A stretch of DNA of 64,000 nt from Nocardia puris (GCF_003315035.1 NZ_QNRE01000011.1:186001-250000), one strand, 5' to 3'. Positions 54,743 to 62,535 are shown, numbered from the stretch's first letter. Notes: a model not told the origin generated them from the sequence alone. Numbers and translations are program-made.

Positions 54743-55690
54743 TCAGTCCTGCGGCTGATCCGGCACCACAGGTGTCGCGTCGTGGGTGAATCCGCCCGCC
54801 TCCGCGCGGGTCAGCGACACCGACAGCGGGTGGCGGCCGAGCTGGTCGACGCTGCGGCGGATGTCGGCGAGCAGCAGGTCGACCATGTCGTGGGTGAACC
54901 CGTGCCGGATGACGGCGCGCATCACCGTCTCGCCCTCGCGGTCGGCGGGCAGCGGGTAGGCGGCGATGAGCCAGCCGCGGGTGCGCAGCCGGTCGGACAG
55001 GTCGTAGAGGTTGTAGCCGGGTGACCCGACGAGCCGCCACGAGACCGCCGCGATGCCGCGCGCCGGGTCGCCGTCGTGCACCAGCTCGAACGGACCGAAG
55101 GTGCTGAGCCCATCGGCCAGCCGCCGCGCCACCCGGTAGATCGCCTCCTGCACACGCGTGTAGCCGGTGCGCCCGAGCCGGATGAAGTCGTAGTACTGGG
55201 TGATGACCTGTCCGCCCGGCCGGGAGAAGTTCAGGTTGAACGTGGCCATGCTGCCGCCGAGGTAGTCCACGTTGAAGATCAATTCCTGTGGCAGATCGTC
55301 GTTTTCGCGCCACACCGCCCATCCCGCGCCCAGCGGCGCGAGCCCGGTCTTGTGCCCGGACGCGTTGATCGACTTCACGCGCGGCAGCCGGAAGTCCCAC
55401 ACCAGGTCGGGCGCGGTGAACGGCGCGAGGAATCCGCCGCTGGCCGCGTCGACGTGCAGCGGGATGTCGGGCCCGCCCCCGGCGTGCAGGTCGTCGAGGG
55501 CGCGGGCGATCCCGGCGACGTCCTCGAACAGCCCGGTGAACGTCTGTCCCAAGGTGGCGACCACCATGATGGTGTTCTCGTCGCAGTGCGCGGCGACGTC
55601 GTCGGGGTGCATGGTCAACCGGTCGCCGCGCAGCGGGATCTGGCGAATCTCCACGTCGAAGTACCTGGCGAACTTCTCCCAGCTTAATTG
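54743..55690 (-). pseudogene. gad: Glutamate decarboxylase C-terminal part, cut by the prophage
   Basis: The reading frame gives the last 315 or so residues of a PLP-dependent glutamate decarboxylase: SWEKFARYFDVEIRQIPL, HVDAASGGFLAPF, and the PLP lysine in SINASGHKTGLAPLG. The family is 450-470 residues long, and homology stops abruptly at the SW of the conserved CWEKFARYW block; a stop codon lies just beyond (55691-55693). The missing N-terminal part must lie beyond the right end of the prophage. The protein made from the GTG at 55654 would lack part of the cofactor domain and be inactive. Its loss may reduce acid resistance (inference). Confidence 0.85.
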
Positions 55691-55718
55691 TCAATAGGAG
55701 GACTGTTAAACTCCCTCC

Positions 55719-57215
55719 ATGCACAAGGTCTCTCGGATGGCGGGCATCATCGCGGCCATCAAACGCGCCATCATCTACACGCGAGTCAGCAAGGACGATC
55801 AGGGTGGCCGATCGTGCAGGGAGCAGGAGGACTCCTGTCGAGCGGACTGCGAGTACGAGGGCTGGATCGTCGCGGCGGTCCTGGAGGACAACGACCGCGG
55901 CGCTACGCGGCACTCGAAGCGTGAGCGCGAGGCCTTCAAGCAGCTGCCCGACGTCCTGCAGCCCGGCGACGTGCTCGTCGTATGGGAGCCGTCGCGCATC
56001 ACGCGCAACATGAACGAGTTCGCCGTCTTCTGCGAACTGGTGACCAGCCGGGGGGTCATGCTCTACTACGACGGTCGGGTCTGGGATCTCTCCGACGACG
56101 ACGACAGGAACCGGGTGTGGCAGGACATCCTCGACGGCGCGAAGGCGGCGGGGAAGACCAGAAAACGCGTTCTGCGGGCGATGAAAGCCAACCTGGCGGC
56201 CAACAAGCCGCACGGCAAGCTACCTCCCTGCTACCGGGTGGTGCGCGACCCGGCTACCGGAAAGTCGATCGGCCGCGAGATCGACGAACCCCAGGCGCGC
56301 ATCCTGCGCGAGATCGCGGCCGAGATCCTCGACAACCGCGACACCTTCTCGCTGAAGGACCTGAGCCGCCGGTACAAGGGCGCCTGGGAGGCGGCCGGGC
56401 GGTCTGGGAACTTCCGGGGCGTGGACATCAAGAGGTTCCTGCTGAATCCATCCCTTTACGGGATGCGCACCCATAACGACGAGATCGTCGGTCGAGGCAC
56501 GTGGGAGCCTGTGTTCCCCGACCTCGAACAGCTGACGACACTGAAAACGCTGCTCAGCAAGGAAACTCCGGTCCCTCGTGGCAGCGAGCCGCGCTACCTG
56601 CTGACCCATATCGCGCTGTGCTCGGTCTGCCTGGAACGAGGCATGGACGGCGCCATCGAGCACAAGGGGCCGAACGCGAAGTTCCGGGCCGCCGATCGGT
56701 ATACGTGCCTCCCGCACGGCCACGTCACCCGCAGTATGAAGCGCGTGGATGACCACATCGAGGAGCTGCTGCTCCAGCTGCTTGAGGACCCGGAGACGAG
56801 CAGGCGGTTGCGTGCTGTCGACCGCACCACCGGCCGCACGATCGATGACGATCTGGCGCTGATCGAGCAGCTGACGCAGGAGCGCAAGCAGTACCTGCGT
56901 GACGCTGCGCGTACGCGTATGTCGGCCACCAGCGTGGCGATCTACGTGGAGGAGTTGGAACAGCAGATGCGGGACGCGAACGCGCGCATCGCAAAAGCGT
57001 CCGCTGCGGTCCCTGCGGAGCTCAAAGACATCGTGGGCCCGAACGCTCGCCAGGAGTGGGCGGGCTACACGGTCCTGGAGAAGCGCACTGTGCTGCGGCT
57101 GGCGATGCGCGTCGTCATCCATCCGATCGGTAGGCGCGGCAGGTACACGACCGAGGTCGGGTTGTCCGCGCGCCCGGTCGGCCTATTAGCCCACCCAGAG
57201 GCGGACGAGGACTAG
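55719..57215 (+). CDS. int: Large serine integrase
   Basis: The 498-residue recombinase has an N-terminal resolvase domain with the catalytic serine in YTRVSKDDQ (S24) and the arginine in EPSRITRN, a recombinase domain (about residues 190-300; LPPCYRVVRDP, GVDIKRFLLNPSLYG), a zinc-ribbon (CSVCLERG...CLPHGH) and a coiled-coil C-terminal region (SVAIYVEELEQQMRDANARIAKAS). It is the enzyme that inserted this prophage. ATG at 55719 is only about 35 bp from the gad junction. Its stop codon overlaps the stop of the next, opposite gene by 4 bp. Confidence 0.93.
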   Translation: MHKVSRMAGIIAAIKRAIIYTRVSKDDQGGRSCREQEDSCRADCEYEGWIVAAVLEDNDRGATRHSKREREAFKQLPDVLQPGDVLVVWEPSRITRNMNEFAVFCELVTSRGVMLYYDGRVWDLSDDDDRNRVWQDILDGAKAAGKTRKRVLRAMKANLAANKPHGKLPPCYRVVRDPATGKSIGREIDEPQARILREIAAEILDNRDTFSLKDLSRRYKGAWEAAGRSGNFRGVDIKRFLLNPSLYGMRTHNDEIVGRGTWEPVFPDLEQLTTLKTLLSKETPVPRGSEPRYLLTHIALCSVCLERGMDGAIEHKGPNAKFRAADRYTCLPHGHVTRSMKRVDDHIEELLLQLLEDPETSRRLRAVDRTTGRTIDDDLALIEQLTQERKQYLRDAARTRMSATSVAIYVEELEQQMRDANARIAKASAAVPAELKDIVGPNARQEWAGYTVLEKRTVLRLAMRVVIHPIGRRGRYTTEVGLSARPVGLLAHPEADED

Positions 57216-57934
57216 CGTGCCAGCCCGTAGAGGCCGGCCGCGGCGAGGCATGCGAGGATCGGAGCGCTGGTCCCGACCGTGAACGTCTCGACGCGGTCAC
57301 GGACGAGCTCGGCGTTGACCATCAGCAGCGTGACTGTGGCGATCGCGGAGAGCACGCCGAGCAATCCGGTGGTGAGTAGAGCCAGCAGAGGGGTATGGAG
57401 GGGTGCGCGGTGGTCGCGCAGTGCGGTGAGAGATGCGGCAGTGAGGATCGCGCACGTGATGCCGACCGCGCCTGCCGCGACGACGTTGTAGGCGATGGTC
57501 AGCGGGTCGACCAGCTCGAACTCGTGCCGCACCGGTACAGTGCGCGCGTCGCCAGCGCGGGAGGTGGTGATGAGCGTTGCGGCGGTGACGATTCCGCCGG
57601 CTGTCCACACGCGCACGTAACGCTGGCCGAGCCCGATCTGGTTGTCACCGTAGAGGGCGGCGAGGCAGGACAGGCCGATCACCCAGCACGCCGCGGTGAT
57701 GCCGAGGGTCTGGACCAGGTCTGAGACGTTTGCACCCACAGTCGGTTCGAGCTGGGCATCGAGCCACGTATCGGCCCACCGCTCGCCGAGCAGATACGCG
57801 CCGCTGACTAGGAGCATCGCAATCGTCAAGGCGCGCCCTCGGTCCCGGCGGAGGGTTAGCCGTGCGACTGCGATAAGGAGGACAAAGACGATGAGCACTA
57901 CCACACGCCGCAGCGTATCCGGCGTGTCGGACAC
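57212..57934 (-). CDS. Multi-span membrane protein of the prophage
   Basis: The 240-residue protein has about six to seven hydrophobic segments (VVVLIVFVLLIAVARL, LTIAMLLVSGAYLLG, LGITAACWVIGLSCLAAL, VWTAGGIVTAATLITTS, VVAAGAVGITCAILTAAS, LLALLTTGLLGVLSAIATVTLLMV, LACLAAAGLYGLA). The layout resembles the membrane part of MAB_1171c-like actinobacterial proteins, often found with XRE genes in prophages; a role in superinfection exclusion is possible but not shown. GTG at 57934 is chosen, 25 bp after the stop of the XRE gene upstream on the same strand. Confidence 0.7.
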   Translation of the reverse strand: MSDTPDTLRRVVVLIVFVLLIAVARLTLRRDRGRALTIAMLLVSGAYLLGERWADTWLDAQLEPTVGANVSDLVQTLGITAACWVIGLSCLAALYGDNQIGLGQRYVRVWTAGGIVTAATLITTSRAGDARTVPVRHEFELVDPLTIAYNVVAAGAVGITCAILTAASLTALRDHRAPLHTPLLALLTTGLLGVLSAIATVTLLMVNAELVRDRVETFTVGTSAPILACLAAAGLYGLAR

Positions 57935-57959
57935 GCTGCGGTGTGTTCGCGGAAGGTTG

Positions 57960-58298
57960 CTACTCCATGCCGAGGAAGTCGGCCATGGCGTCGGCGGCGC
58001 GGGCGGCACGGTCTCGTCGTCCTGGGCGGTCCGCGAGGCGGCGCTGTAGTTCGTGGTCTCCGAGGTTGGCCAGTTTTCTTGCGCTGCTGAGGAGTTGCTC
58101 GGCTTCGATGTCGAGGGCGGTTGCGATATCGTCGAGTTGCTCGACGCTCATCGTGCGCTCGTTGTTCTCCAGCCGTTCATAGACGTGCTTCGCGAATCCG
58201 GTGCGGCGGCGCATCTCCTGGATGGACAGGTCTGCCGCTTGGCGTGCGTCGTACACGGCGACTGCCAGCGCCATGTTCAGCCTACCTCTGCGCGCCAT
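57960..58298 (-). CDS. XRE-family repressor-like protein
   Basis: The 112-residue protein has an XRE HTH (NMALAVAVYDARQAADLSIQEMRRRTGFAKHVYERLENNERTMSVEQLDDIATALDI) and a charged C-terminal helix. It may be a transcriptional regulator of lysogeny, cotranscribed with the membrane protein gene 25 bp downstream. ATG at 58298; an internal ATG at residue 9 also fits. Confidence 0.78.
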   Translation of the reverse strand: MARRGRLNMALAVAVYDARQAADLSIQEMRRRTGFAKHVYERLENNERTMSVEQLDDIATALDIEAEQLLSSARKLANLGDHELQRRLADRPGRRDRAARAADAMADFLGME

Positions 58299-58521
58299 CC
58301 GAATACCCTAACCGCCAGTAGCTTTCTCGGTGTTCTGGGACGTCTATCGGACGATCAGTTACCAAAGTCCCCTAATGAGCAAACCAACCTTGCGGTACCA
58401 CCAAATGGGGGTATATCGTCCCTGCTCAAGTGTTCAATTAACCGGAACATGGTCAGTTTAATCGCGACGAACGGCCTTCGGGGGAGGCTCGCAAGCCGCG
58501 GCTGGTTTGCAGGGGTGAAGC

Positions 58522-58695
58522 GTGGACGGTGTGCGTCAGGACGGCAGTCGCTGGGAGTTGCCTGATGATCGGGATGTCCCGGTCTCGGTGGTCGTGGTGG
58601 ACGCCATGCGGCGGGGGGTGTCGGGGTTGCGGGTAGCGGAGTCGCTAGATGCCGACTTCTGCCATGAGCGTGCTCGGCTTGATCTTCAGTACTAG
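58522..58695 (+). CDS. Possible small gene, low confidence
   Basis: GTG 58522 preceded by AGGGGTGAAG opens 57 codons (DGVRQDGSRWELPDDRDVPVSVVVVDAMRRG) that overlap the end of the opposite HTH gene by about 50 bp. The first half reads like a protein, the second half overlaps a better gene. It may be a remnant. The region around it (58299-58521) has lower GC and likely holds the promoter of the XRE gene. Confidence 0.25.
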   Translation: MDGVRQDGSRWELPDDRDVPVSVVVVDAMRRGVSGLRVAESLDADFCHERARLDLQY

Positions 58696-58950
58696 GCAGA
58701 GCTTGTACATCTGGTCCATCGTCATCGGCCGCTCGCCGCGTTCGAGTCGGCCGATGGTCTTCTGGTTCATTCCCACGAGGTCCGCGAGTTCTCCCTGGGA
58801 GTAGCCCTCGTGGATTCGTGCGGTGCGCAAATTGCGACCCAGCGCGCGATCCACGGCCTTCGCTGCCTCGTCGCGGAGGCGTTTGGTCTCCGCGTCGAGG
58901 ACTTCTGTCCGCTGGCTCTCGTCGGCGGTGTCTGTACCCATACGGTCCAT
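58645..58950 (-). CDS. XRE-family phage repressor candidate
   Basis: The 101-residue protein has a charged N-terminal helix (ADESQRTEVLDAETKRLRDEAAKAVDRALGRNLR) and an XRE HTH (IHEGYSQGELADLVGMNQKTIGRLERGERPMTMDQMYKLCLVLKIKP). It is transcribed away from the early genes and its start codon (ATG 58950, or 58941) lies inside a perfect inverted repeat, so it probably represses itself. It is the best candidate for the immunity repressor. Confidence 0.8.
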   Translation of the reverse strand: MDRMGTDTADESQRTEVLDAETKRLRDEAAKAVDRALGRNLRTARIHEGYSQGELADLVGMNQKTIGRLERGERPMTMDQMYKLCLVLKIKPSTLMAEVGI

Positions 58951-58967
58951 TTTGGGGACCGTATGGG
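58937..58967. promoter_or_regulatory. Inverted repeat at the repressor start, candidate operator
   Basis: CCCATACGGTCC (58937-58948) and GGACCGTATGGG (58956-58967) form a perfect 12-bp-arm inverted repeat with a 7-bp spacer, overlapping both possible start codons of the HTH gene at 58645-58950. Confidence 0.7.
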
Positions 58968-59021
58968 CCTGAGCACAAGAGACCCACGTCATAGAACTGG
59001 CTTTCGAGTAGTGCCGAGCTA

Positions 59022-59080
59022 GGACCAAACTCGGTTAAAAAGAGACCGTTCGGGGTTGAAATAGGACCGAACGGGGTCTA
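59022..59080. promoter_or_regulatory. Repeated GGACC-type half sites before the Cro-like gene
   Basis: GGACCAAACTCGG, GACCGTTCGG and GGACCGAACGG lie in the 60 bp before the Cro-like gene; CCGTTCGG (59047-59054) and CCGAACGG (59067-59074) form an inverted pair. They share the GACC core of the repeat at 58937-58967 and may be further operator sites of the switch. Confidence 0.45.
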
Positions 59081-59082
59081 CG

Positions 59083-59319
59083 GTGATGATCATGGACCCC
59101 ATCGACCGCAGCACAGCGGACGCGGTCCTGCTCGCCATCCGGCAAGCGGGCCAGACGCAGAAGGCAGTACGCGTCGCCGTCGGCATCCCGCCGACCACCT
59201 GGCGCAACCGAGTCCGAGGCATCCGATCCTTCCGTGCCCACGAACTCGTGCGTATCGCCAGGCACCTCCACATCCCGCCCGGACGCTTCCTCGACGACCT
59301 GGTGGAGAGCGTGCGATGA
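59083..59319 (+). CDS. Small Cro/HTH-like protein
   Basis: The 78-residue protein contains a helix-turn-helix (AVLLAIRQAGQTQKAVRVAVGIPPTTWRNRVRGIRSFRAHELVRIA). It is divergent from the repressor and opens the early operon, the position of Cro or an early regulator. The start may be GTG 59083, ATG 59086 or ATG 59092; the last gives a usual DPIDR start. It overlaps the next gene by 4 bp (ATGA). Confidence 0.72.
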   Translation: MMIMDPIDRSTADAVLLAIRQAGQTQKAVRVAVGIPPTTWRNRVRGIRSFRAHELVRIARHLHIPPGRFLDDLVESVR

Positions 59320-59477
59320 GTCAGCCCACGCGTCCGCGTGTCGATCCCGCCATGCAGGCATGGATCGACGAGCAGAAGAAGCACTTTCGCCCCGACGATC
59401 TCGACGCCGCGGTGCGAGCGATGCGCTCGATCCGCCGCCAGCGCGCGCAGCACGAGTCCGAATCCGCTGCCGCATGA
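59316..59477 (+). CDS. Small phage protein (53 residues)
   Basis: ATG 59316 overlaps the preceding stop (ATGA). The protein (SQPTRPRVDPAMQAWIDEQKKHFRPDDLDAAVRAMRSIRRQRAQHE) is basic and helical. Function unknown. A hairpin follows 12 bp after the stop. Confidence 0.65.
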   Translation: MSQPTRPRVDPAMQAWIDEQKKHFRPDDLDAAVRAMRSIRRQRAQHESESAAA

Positions 59478-59489
59478 CTCCACGAAGAA

Positions 59490-59517
59490 GGCCCGCCGAG
59501 ATGCACCTCGACGGGCC
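59490..59517 (+). terminator. Hairpin after the first early genes
   Basis: GGCCCGCCGAG (59490-59500) pairs with CTCGACGGGCC (59507-59517) with one mismatch around ATGCAC. It may limit transcription into the lipoprotein gene. Confidence 0.6.
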
Positions 59518-59544
59518 GCGAACACCCACCCCCTAGGAGAGAAG

Positions 59545-59967
59545 ATGCTCAACCCCCAGCGTACCGCCGCCCTGGCGGTCGCCGCGTTCGCCACTCTCGG
59601 CGTCACCGCGTGCGACCCCGCGGTCGACGGTGCCGCGGTCCCCACGTCGACGCCGATCGAGGCGCCCGGCCTGTGGATCGCCCCCACCACTGCGGCGCCC
59701 GCCGCGCGCACCATCGACCCGTACCGCTCGAACGGCACCTGGCTGGTGCCGGACGAGATCGCGCCCGGCAACTACAAGGCGCTGCCGACGAACGGGTCCG
59801 GATACCTCGAGGTGTGCGCCGACATCACCTGCCAGATCGACCTGGACGGTGACGACACCACCGGCCTCATCTCCAACGAGTTCCTCACCGGGCCCGGCTA
59901 CGTGACCATCCCGGCGCACGCGTTCTCCGTCGAGCTCGACGGCATCGAACTGGTAGCGATCCCGTGA
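59545..59967 (+). CDS. Prophage-encoded lipoprotein
   Basis: The 140-residue protein has a lipoprotein signal peptide (TAALAVAAFATLGVTAC, acylated cysteine C23), a proline/alanine-rich linker and a small domain (SNGTWLVPDEIAPGNYKALPTN, YLEVCADITCQIDLDGDD) with two cysteines that may form a disulfide. Surface lipoproteins carried by prophages often block superinfection; this is a guess from position. ATG 59545 has AGGAGAG upstream. The end overlaps the next gene by 4 bp. Confidence 0.8.
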   Translation: MLNPQRTAALAVAAFATLGVTACDPAVDGAAVPTSTPIEAPGLWIAPTTAAPAARTIDPYRSNGTWLVPDEIAPGNYKALPTNGSGYLEVCADITCQIDLDGDDTTGLISNEFLTGPGYVTIPAHAFSVELDGIELVAIP

Positions 59968-60275
59968 CCGAAGTGATGCCGCGCATGGCGAACGGCGTGG
60001 AGATCGGCCCGGCGGACTGGGAGAGGGTCTTGCGGGCGCTGTTCGGGCTGACCCCGGCGGCCGCGACGGACCTGCTCGTCACGGCCGAGGCGCGTCTGGC
60101 AGTCAGGAGCGCGGACCCGGAGTCGCGCGCCGCACGCTGCCGCCACACCTACGAGCGCCTGGAGGCGGGGCTCGCGCGCGACGGGAAGCTGACGGGCAGT
60201 GCGGTCGACCGCGCTGCCCGGGTGTTCGAGCGCGAGCGCGAGCTGTCGAGGCAGCGGGAGCGGGGGGCGGCGTGA
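59964..60275 (+). CDS. Phage early protein, unknown
   Basis: The 103-residue charged helical protein starts at GTG 59964 overlapping the lipoprotein stop (GTGA). It has LRALFGLTPAAATDLLVTAEARL in the middle and ends ERERELSRQRERGAA. No known motif. It shares a base with the next start. Confidence 0.65.
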   Translation: MTEVMPRMANGVEIGPADWERVLRALFGLTPAAATDLLVTAEARLAVRSADPESRAARCRHTYERLEAGLARDGKLTGSAVDRAARVFERERELSRQRERGAA

Positions 60276-60406
60276 TGATCTCGTTGCGCGCCCGGCGGCG
60301 CGCGTTCGACGCGGCGGACGGCTGGATCCCGTTCCTCGCCGAACTGATCGGGCCGACGATCCTGATGCTGGTGATGTTCGCGTTCGCGGTGGGGTGGGTC
60401 CGGTGA
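60275..60406 (+). CDS. Small membrane protein (43 residues)
   Basis: ATG 60275 shares its first base with the stop of the preceding gene. The protein has a basic start (ISLRARRRAFDAADG) and one membrane span (FLAELIGPTILMLVMFAFAV). It may be a holin-like or membrane adaptor peptide, but no evidence links it to lysis. It overlaps the next gene by 4 bp. Confidence 0.6.
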   Translation: MISLRARRRAFDAADGWIPFLAELIGPTILMLVMFAFAVGWVR

Positions 60407-60663
60407 CCGCCGTCCGGCGCGACGCGAACAGCATCGAGCACCTCGACCACGATCCCGCGTGCGAGTCCGGCGACCACGATCCCGATGTCCCGCGCGCGGA
60501 CTACTGGATCGACAGCCACGGCTGCCACCAGGCTTTCTGGTGCGCGGCCTGCGTCGAGAACGGACGCGAAGGCTTCCGCCGGCATGAGTCGATGATGTGC
60601 CGCAAGTGCGGCCGCGTCTTCAAGCGCTTCGCTGCGGGCCTGAAGGTGGTGCCGCTGCGATGA
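60403..60663 (+). CDS. Zinc-finger phage protein
   Basis: The 86-residue protein (GTG 60403) has two CxxC pairs, WCAACVENG and MCRKCGRVF, spaced 20 or so residues apart, a classic four-cysteine zinc site, with a preceding histidine-rich segment (HLDHDPACESGDHDPD). It may bind nucleic acid or protein. It overlaps its neighbours by 4 bp. Confidence 0.7.
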   Translation: MTAVRRDANSIEHLDHDPACESGDHDPDVPRADYWIDSHGCHQAFWCAACVENGREGFRRHESMMCRKCGRVFKRFAAGLKVVPLR

Positions 60664-60908
60664 GCGATCCCGACACCACCCCGCTGCCCCGGCAGGCGAT
60701 CTCGGCGATCGCTGACCGCGTCGAAACGCTGATGCAGATCTACGGCGAGCTGGCCCTCGGGTATCCGCTGGCGGAGTCCGTCGAGGACGCCGAGCTGGTG
60801 GCGGGGTGGCTGTCGGTCGCGGAGCGCGCCGCCGCGCTGGTCCTGCAACTACGCGGCGGCGTGGAATCGCCGCTCCCCCAAGAGTTCCCCCGCCCTGGGG
60901 GATCGTGA
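60660..60908 (+). CDS. Phage early protein, helical
   Basis: The 82-residue acidic protein (ATG 60660, ATGA overlap) is mostly helical (AISAIADRVETLMQIYGELA, then ELVAGWLSVAERAAALVLQL) with a proline-rich end. No known motif. A 138-bp gap with no gene follows. Confidence 0.65.
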   Translation: MSDPDTTPLPRQAISAIADRVETLMQIYGELALGYPLAESVEDAELVAGWLSVAERAAALVLQLRGGVESPLPQEFPRPGGS

Positions 60909-61046
60909 CCGCCCGCCCGGCGGTGTGTCTCGACCTGCCGGGCAGGGCGGCCACTCCAACCGCACAACCTCCCGCCCGCGGGGCGGGCCCGAACGACCGC
61001 AATTCGCTCGGGACCGCCCGCAGGGCACCCTACCGAAAGGTTCGAC

Positions 61047-61379
61047 ATGCCCTCCTCGATCCACCTCCCCTGCCTCGTCCACGGCATCACCGTCCGGCAC
61101 AGCTACTCCAACGACGACGACATCACTGTGGTGTTCGGCAAGCTCGCGACGGCCTACCTGGAGCGCGCCGACGCGCACAGCCTCCTGACGCAGCTCGCCA
61201 CCGCGCTCGGCACGGTGCCGCCGGAACCGCTGCGCGACCTCGCCGAGGTGCTGCACGACCTCGAGTTCGCCGGTGCCACCACCGTGGCCGACACCATCCG
61301 CGACGCCCTGACCGCGCTCGGCCTGTCGCTGCCGGAGTACACACCCGCGCTCGAGAAGTCGGAGACGACGCCGTGCTGA
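61047..61379 (+). CDS. Phage early protein, unknown
   Basis: The 110-residue protein (ATG 61047, GAAAGG upstream) has a short beta part (IHLPCLVHGITVRHSYSNDD) and a helical rest. No motif recognised. It overlaps the next gene by 7 bp. Confidence 0.65.
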   Translation: MPSSIHLPCLVHGITVRHSYSNDDDITVVFGKLATAYLERADAHSLLTQLATALGTVPPEPLRDLAEVLHDLEFAGATTVADTIRDALTALGLSLPEYTPALEKSETTPC

Positions 61380-61792
61380 TCGCCGCCATCTGCGACGTCC
61401 TCGTCCGCGTGGCCTGGATGCCCGTCGCGGCGTTCATCACCGTCAGCGTCCCCTACCTGTACCTCCGAAACGTGATCGCTGAGAGGCGAAACCACATGCA
61501 CGACAACACTTTTACTCCCGTCCGTGGCTGGCTGTCGGTGTACGACGACGCCGCCAACCGCCGCCGCCAGCTCACCTCCGTGCTGCGGGAGGAGAACGAA
61601 CGGCTCCACCCCTACGGTCCGCCGCCGCGCGGCGTCGACGAGGACCGGTGGGCCGAACTGACCGAGTCCGTGGAGATCTCGGCCGCGATGGTCGGGCACC
61701 GGCTGGAGGCGTGGCAGGTCCGCACCATGGCCGCGGCCATCGCCGACCGCGTCCTCGTCGACACCGCACAGCTGGCAGCGGTGACGCGATGA
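61373..61792 (+). CDS. Phage protein with N-terminal membrane segment, or two genes read as one
   Basis: From GTG 61373 the frame encodes 139 residues: a membrane segment (ICDVLVRVAWMPVAAFITVSVPYLYL), then a soluble part (DNTFTPVRGWLSVYDDAANRRRQ...). A second start, ATG 61497, has a good GAGAGG site and would give only the soluble 98 residues, so the hydrophobic part might be a separate short peptide. Which start is used cannot be decided here. The end overlaps the next gene by 4 bp. Confidence 0.55.
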   Translation: MLIAAICDVLVRVAWMPVAAFITVSVPYLYLRNVIAERRNHMHDNTFTPVRGWLSVYDDAANRRRQLTSVLREENERLHPYGPPPRGVDEDRWAELTESVEISAAMVGHRLEAWQVRTMAAAIADRVLVDTAQLAAVTR

Positions 61793-62535
61793 CCAGCGAG
61801 AAGAGGCGGGAGCGGCACTTCGAGCTCACCGACGAAACCACCGTGCAAGACGGCATCACCCTGCACCGGATCCGCGCCACCCGCGCTCTCCCGGAACACG
61901 GTGTGCGCGCGGGCGACCTCGGGGGATGGGTCGCCCAAGCCGTGAACATCTTGGGGGACTACGCCTGGATCGATGCCGAAGCACGGGTATGGGGCTGCGC
62001 GGAGATCAAGGGTCACGCGCTCGTCTGCGGAAGAGCCTGCGTTTACGACCACGCCCTGATCGATGGGAACGCGAGGGTGGCCAGTCACGCGCACGTCCGG
62101 GGATACGCCATCGTCCGGGACAACGCACGCGTCGACGGCCGAGCAGTCGTGGAGGATGCCGCGGTCGTCAGTGAACAGGCCCGAGTGCTCGGGTATGTCG
62201 CGGGCAACGCTGATGTCGACGGCATCGCGCACCTCGGTCCGACCGCGTACGTGACCAGCAGCCAGGACGTGTTGACGGTGTCACCGCTCGGCTCCGAGAA
62301 CAGCGACGCGACGCTGTACCGCACGAAGGACAACGGCCATATCCTCACGGTCGGCTGCTGGTCCGGACGCATCGGCGAGCTTGCCGCAGAGGTGAAACGG
62401 CGCGCCGAGGGATGGGCAGCGCCGGAGTTCGCCACCGCCCGGTGGATCGCCGAGTACGAGGCGCTCGCCGCGTTGTGCCGCATCCGCATCGCGATGTGGA
62501 CACCGCAGCCCGGGCAGAGCGGGGTGGCGCGATGA
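61789..62535 (+). CDS. Phage left-handed beta-helix protein
   Basis: The 248-residue protein belongs to the phage family with the HRIRATRALPEHGVRAGDLGGWV start, then repeated hexapeptide-like turns (DAEARVWGCAEIKGHALVCGRACVYDHALIDGNARVASHAHV), and a globular C-terminal part (SSQDVLTVSPLGSENSDATLYRT...ILTVGCWSGRIGELAAEVK). Such proteins are common near phage replication genes and their function is unknown. It overlaps its neighbours by 4 bp. Confidence 0.78.
   Translation: MTSEKRRERHFELTDETTVQDGITLHRIRATRALPEHGVRAGDLGGWVAQAVNILGDYAWIDAEARVWGCAEIKGHALVCGRACVYDHALIDGNARVASHAHVRGYAIVRDNARVDGRAVVEDAAVVSEQARVLGYVAGNADVDGIAHLGPTAYVTSSQDVLTVSPLGSENSDATLYRTKDNGHILTVGCWSGRIGELAAEVKRRAEGWAAPEFATARWIAEYEALAALCRIRIAMWTPQPGQSGVAR

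Noticed and set aside
54541..54790. Open frame between the deacetylase terminator and the end of gad (VILLDAATTFADARPTLEEL)
   Set aside because: The stretch reads like protein but has no start codon, and its beginning overlaps the gad end; it may be a remnant and was not annotated.
57876..58049. Plus-strand AAGGAGG followed by an ATG at 57891
   Set aside because: The site is striking, but the 52-codon frame is antisense to the membrane protein start and the XRE gene end, and reads as low-complexity sequence; treated as coincidence.
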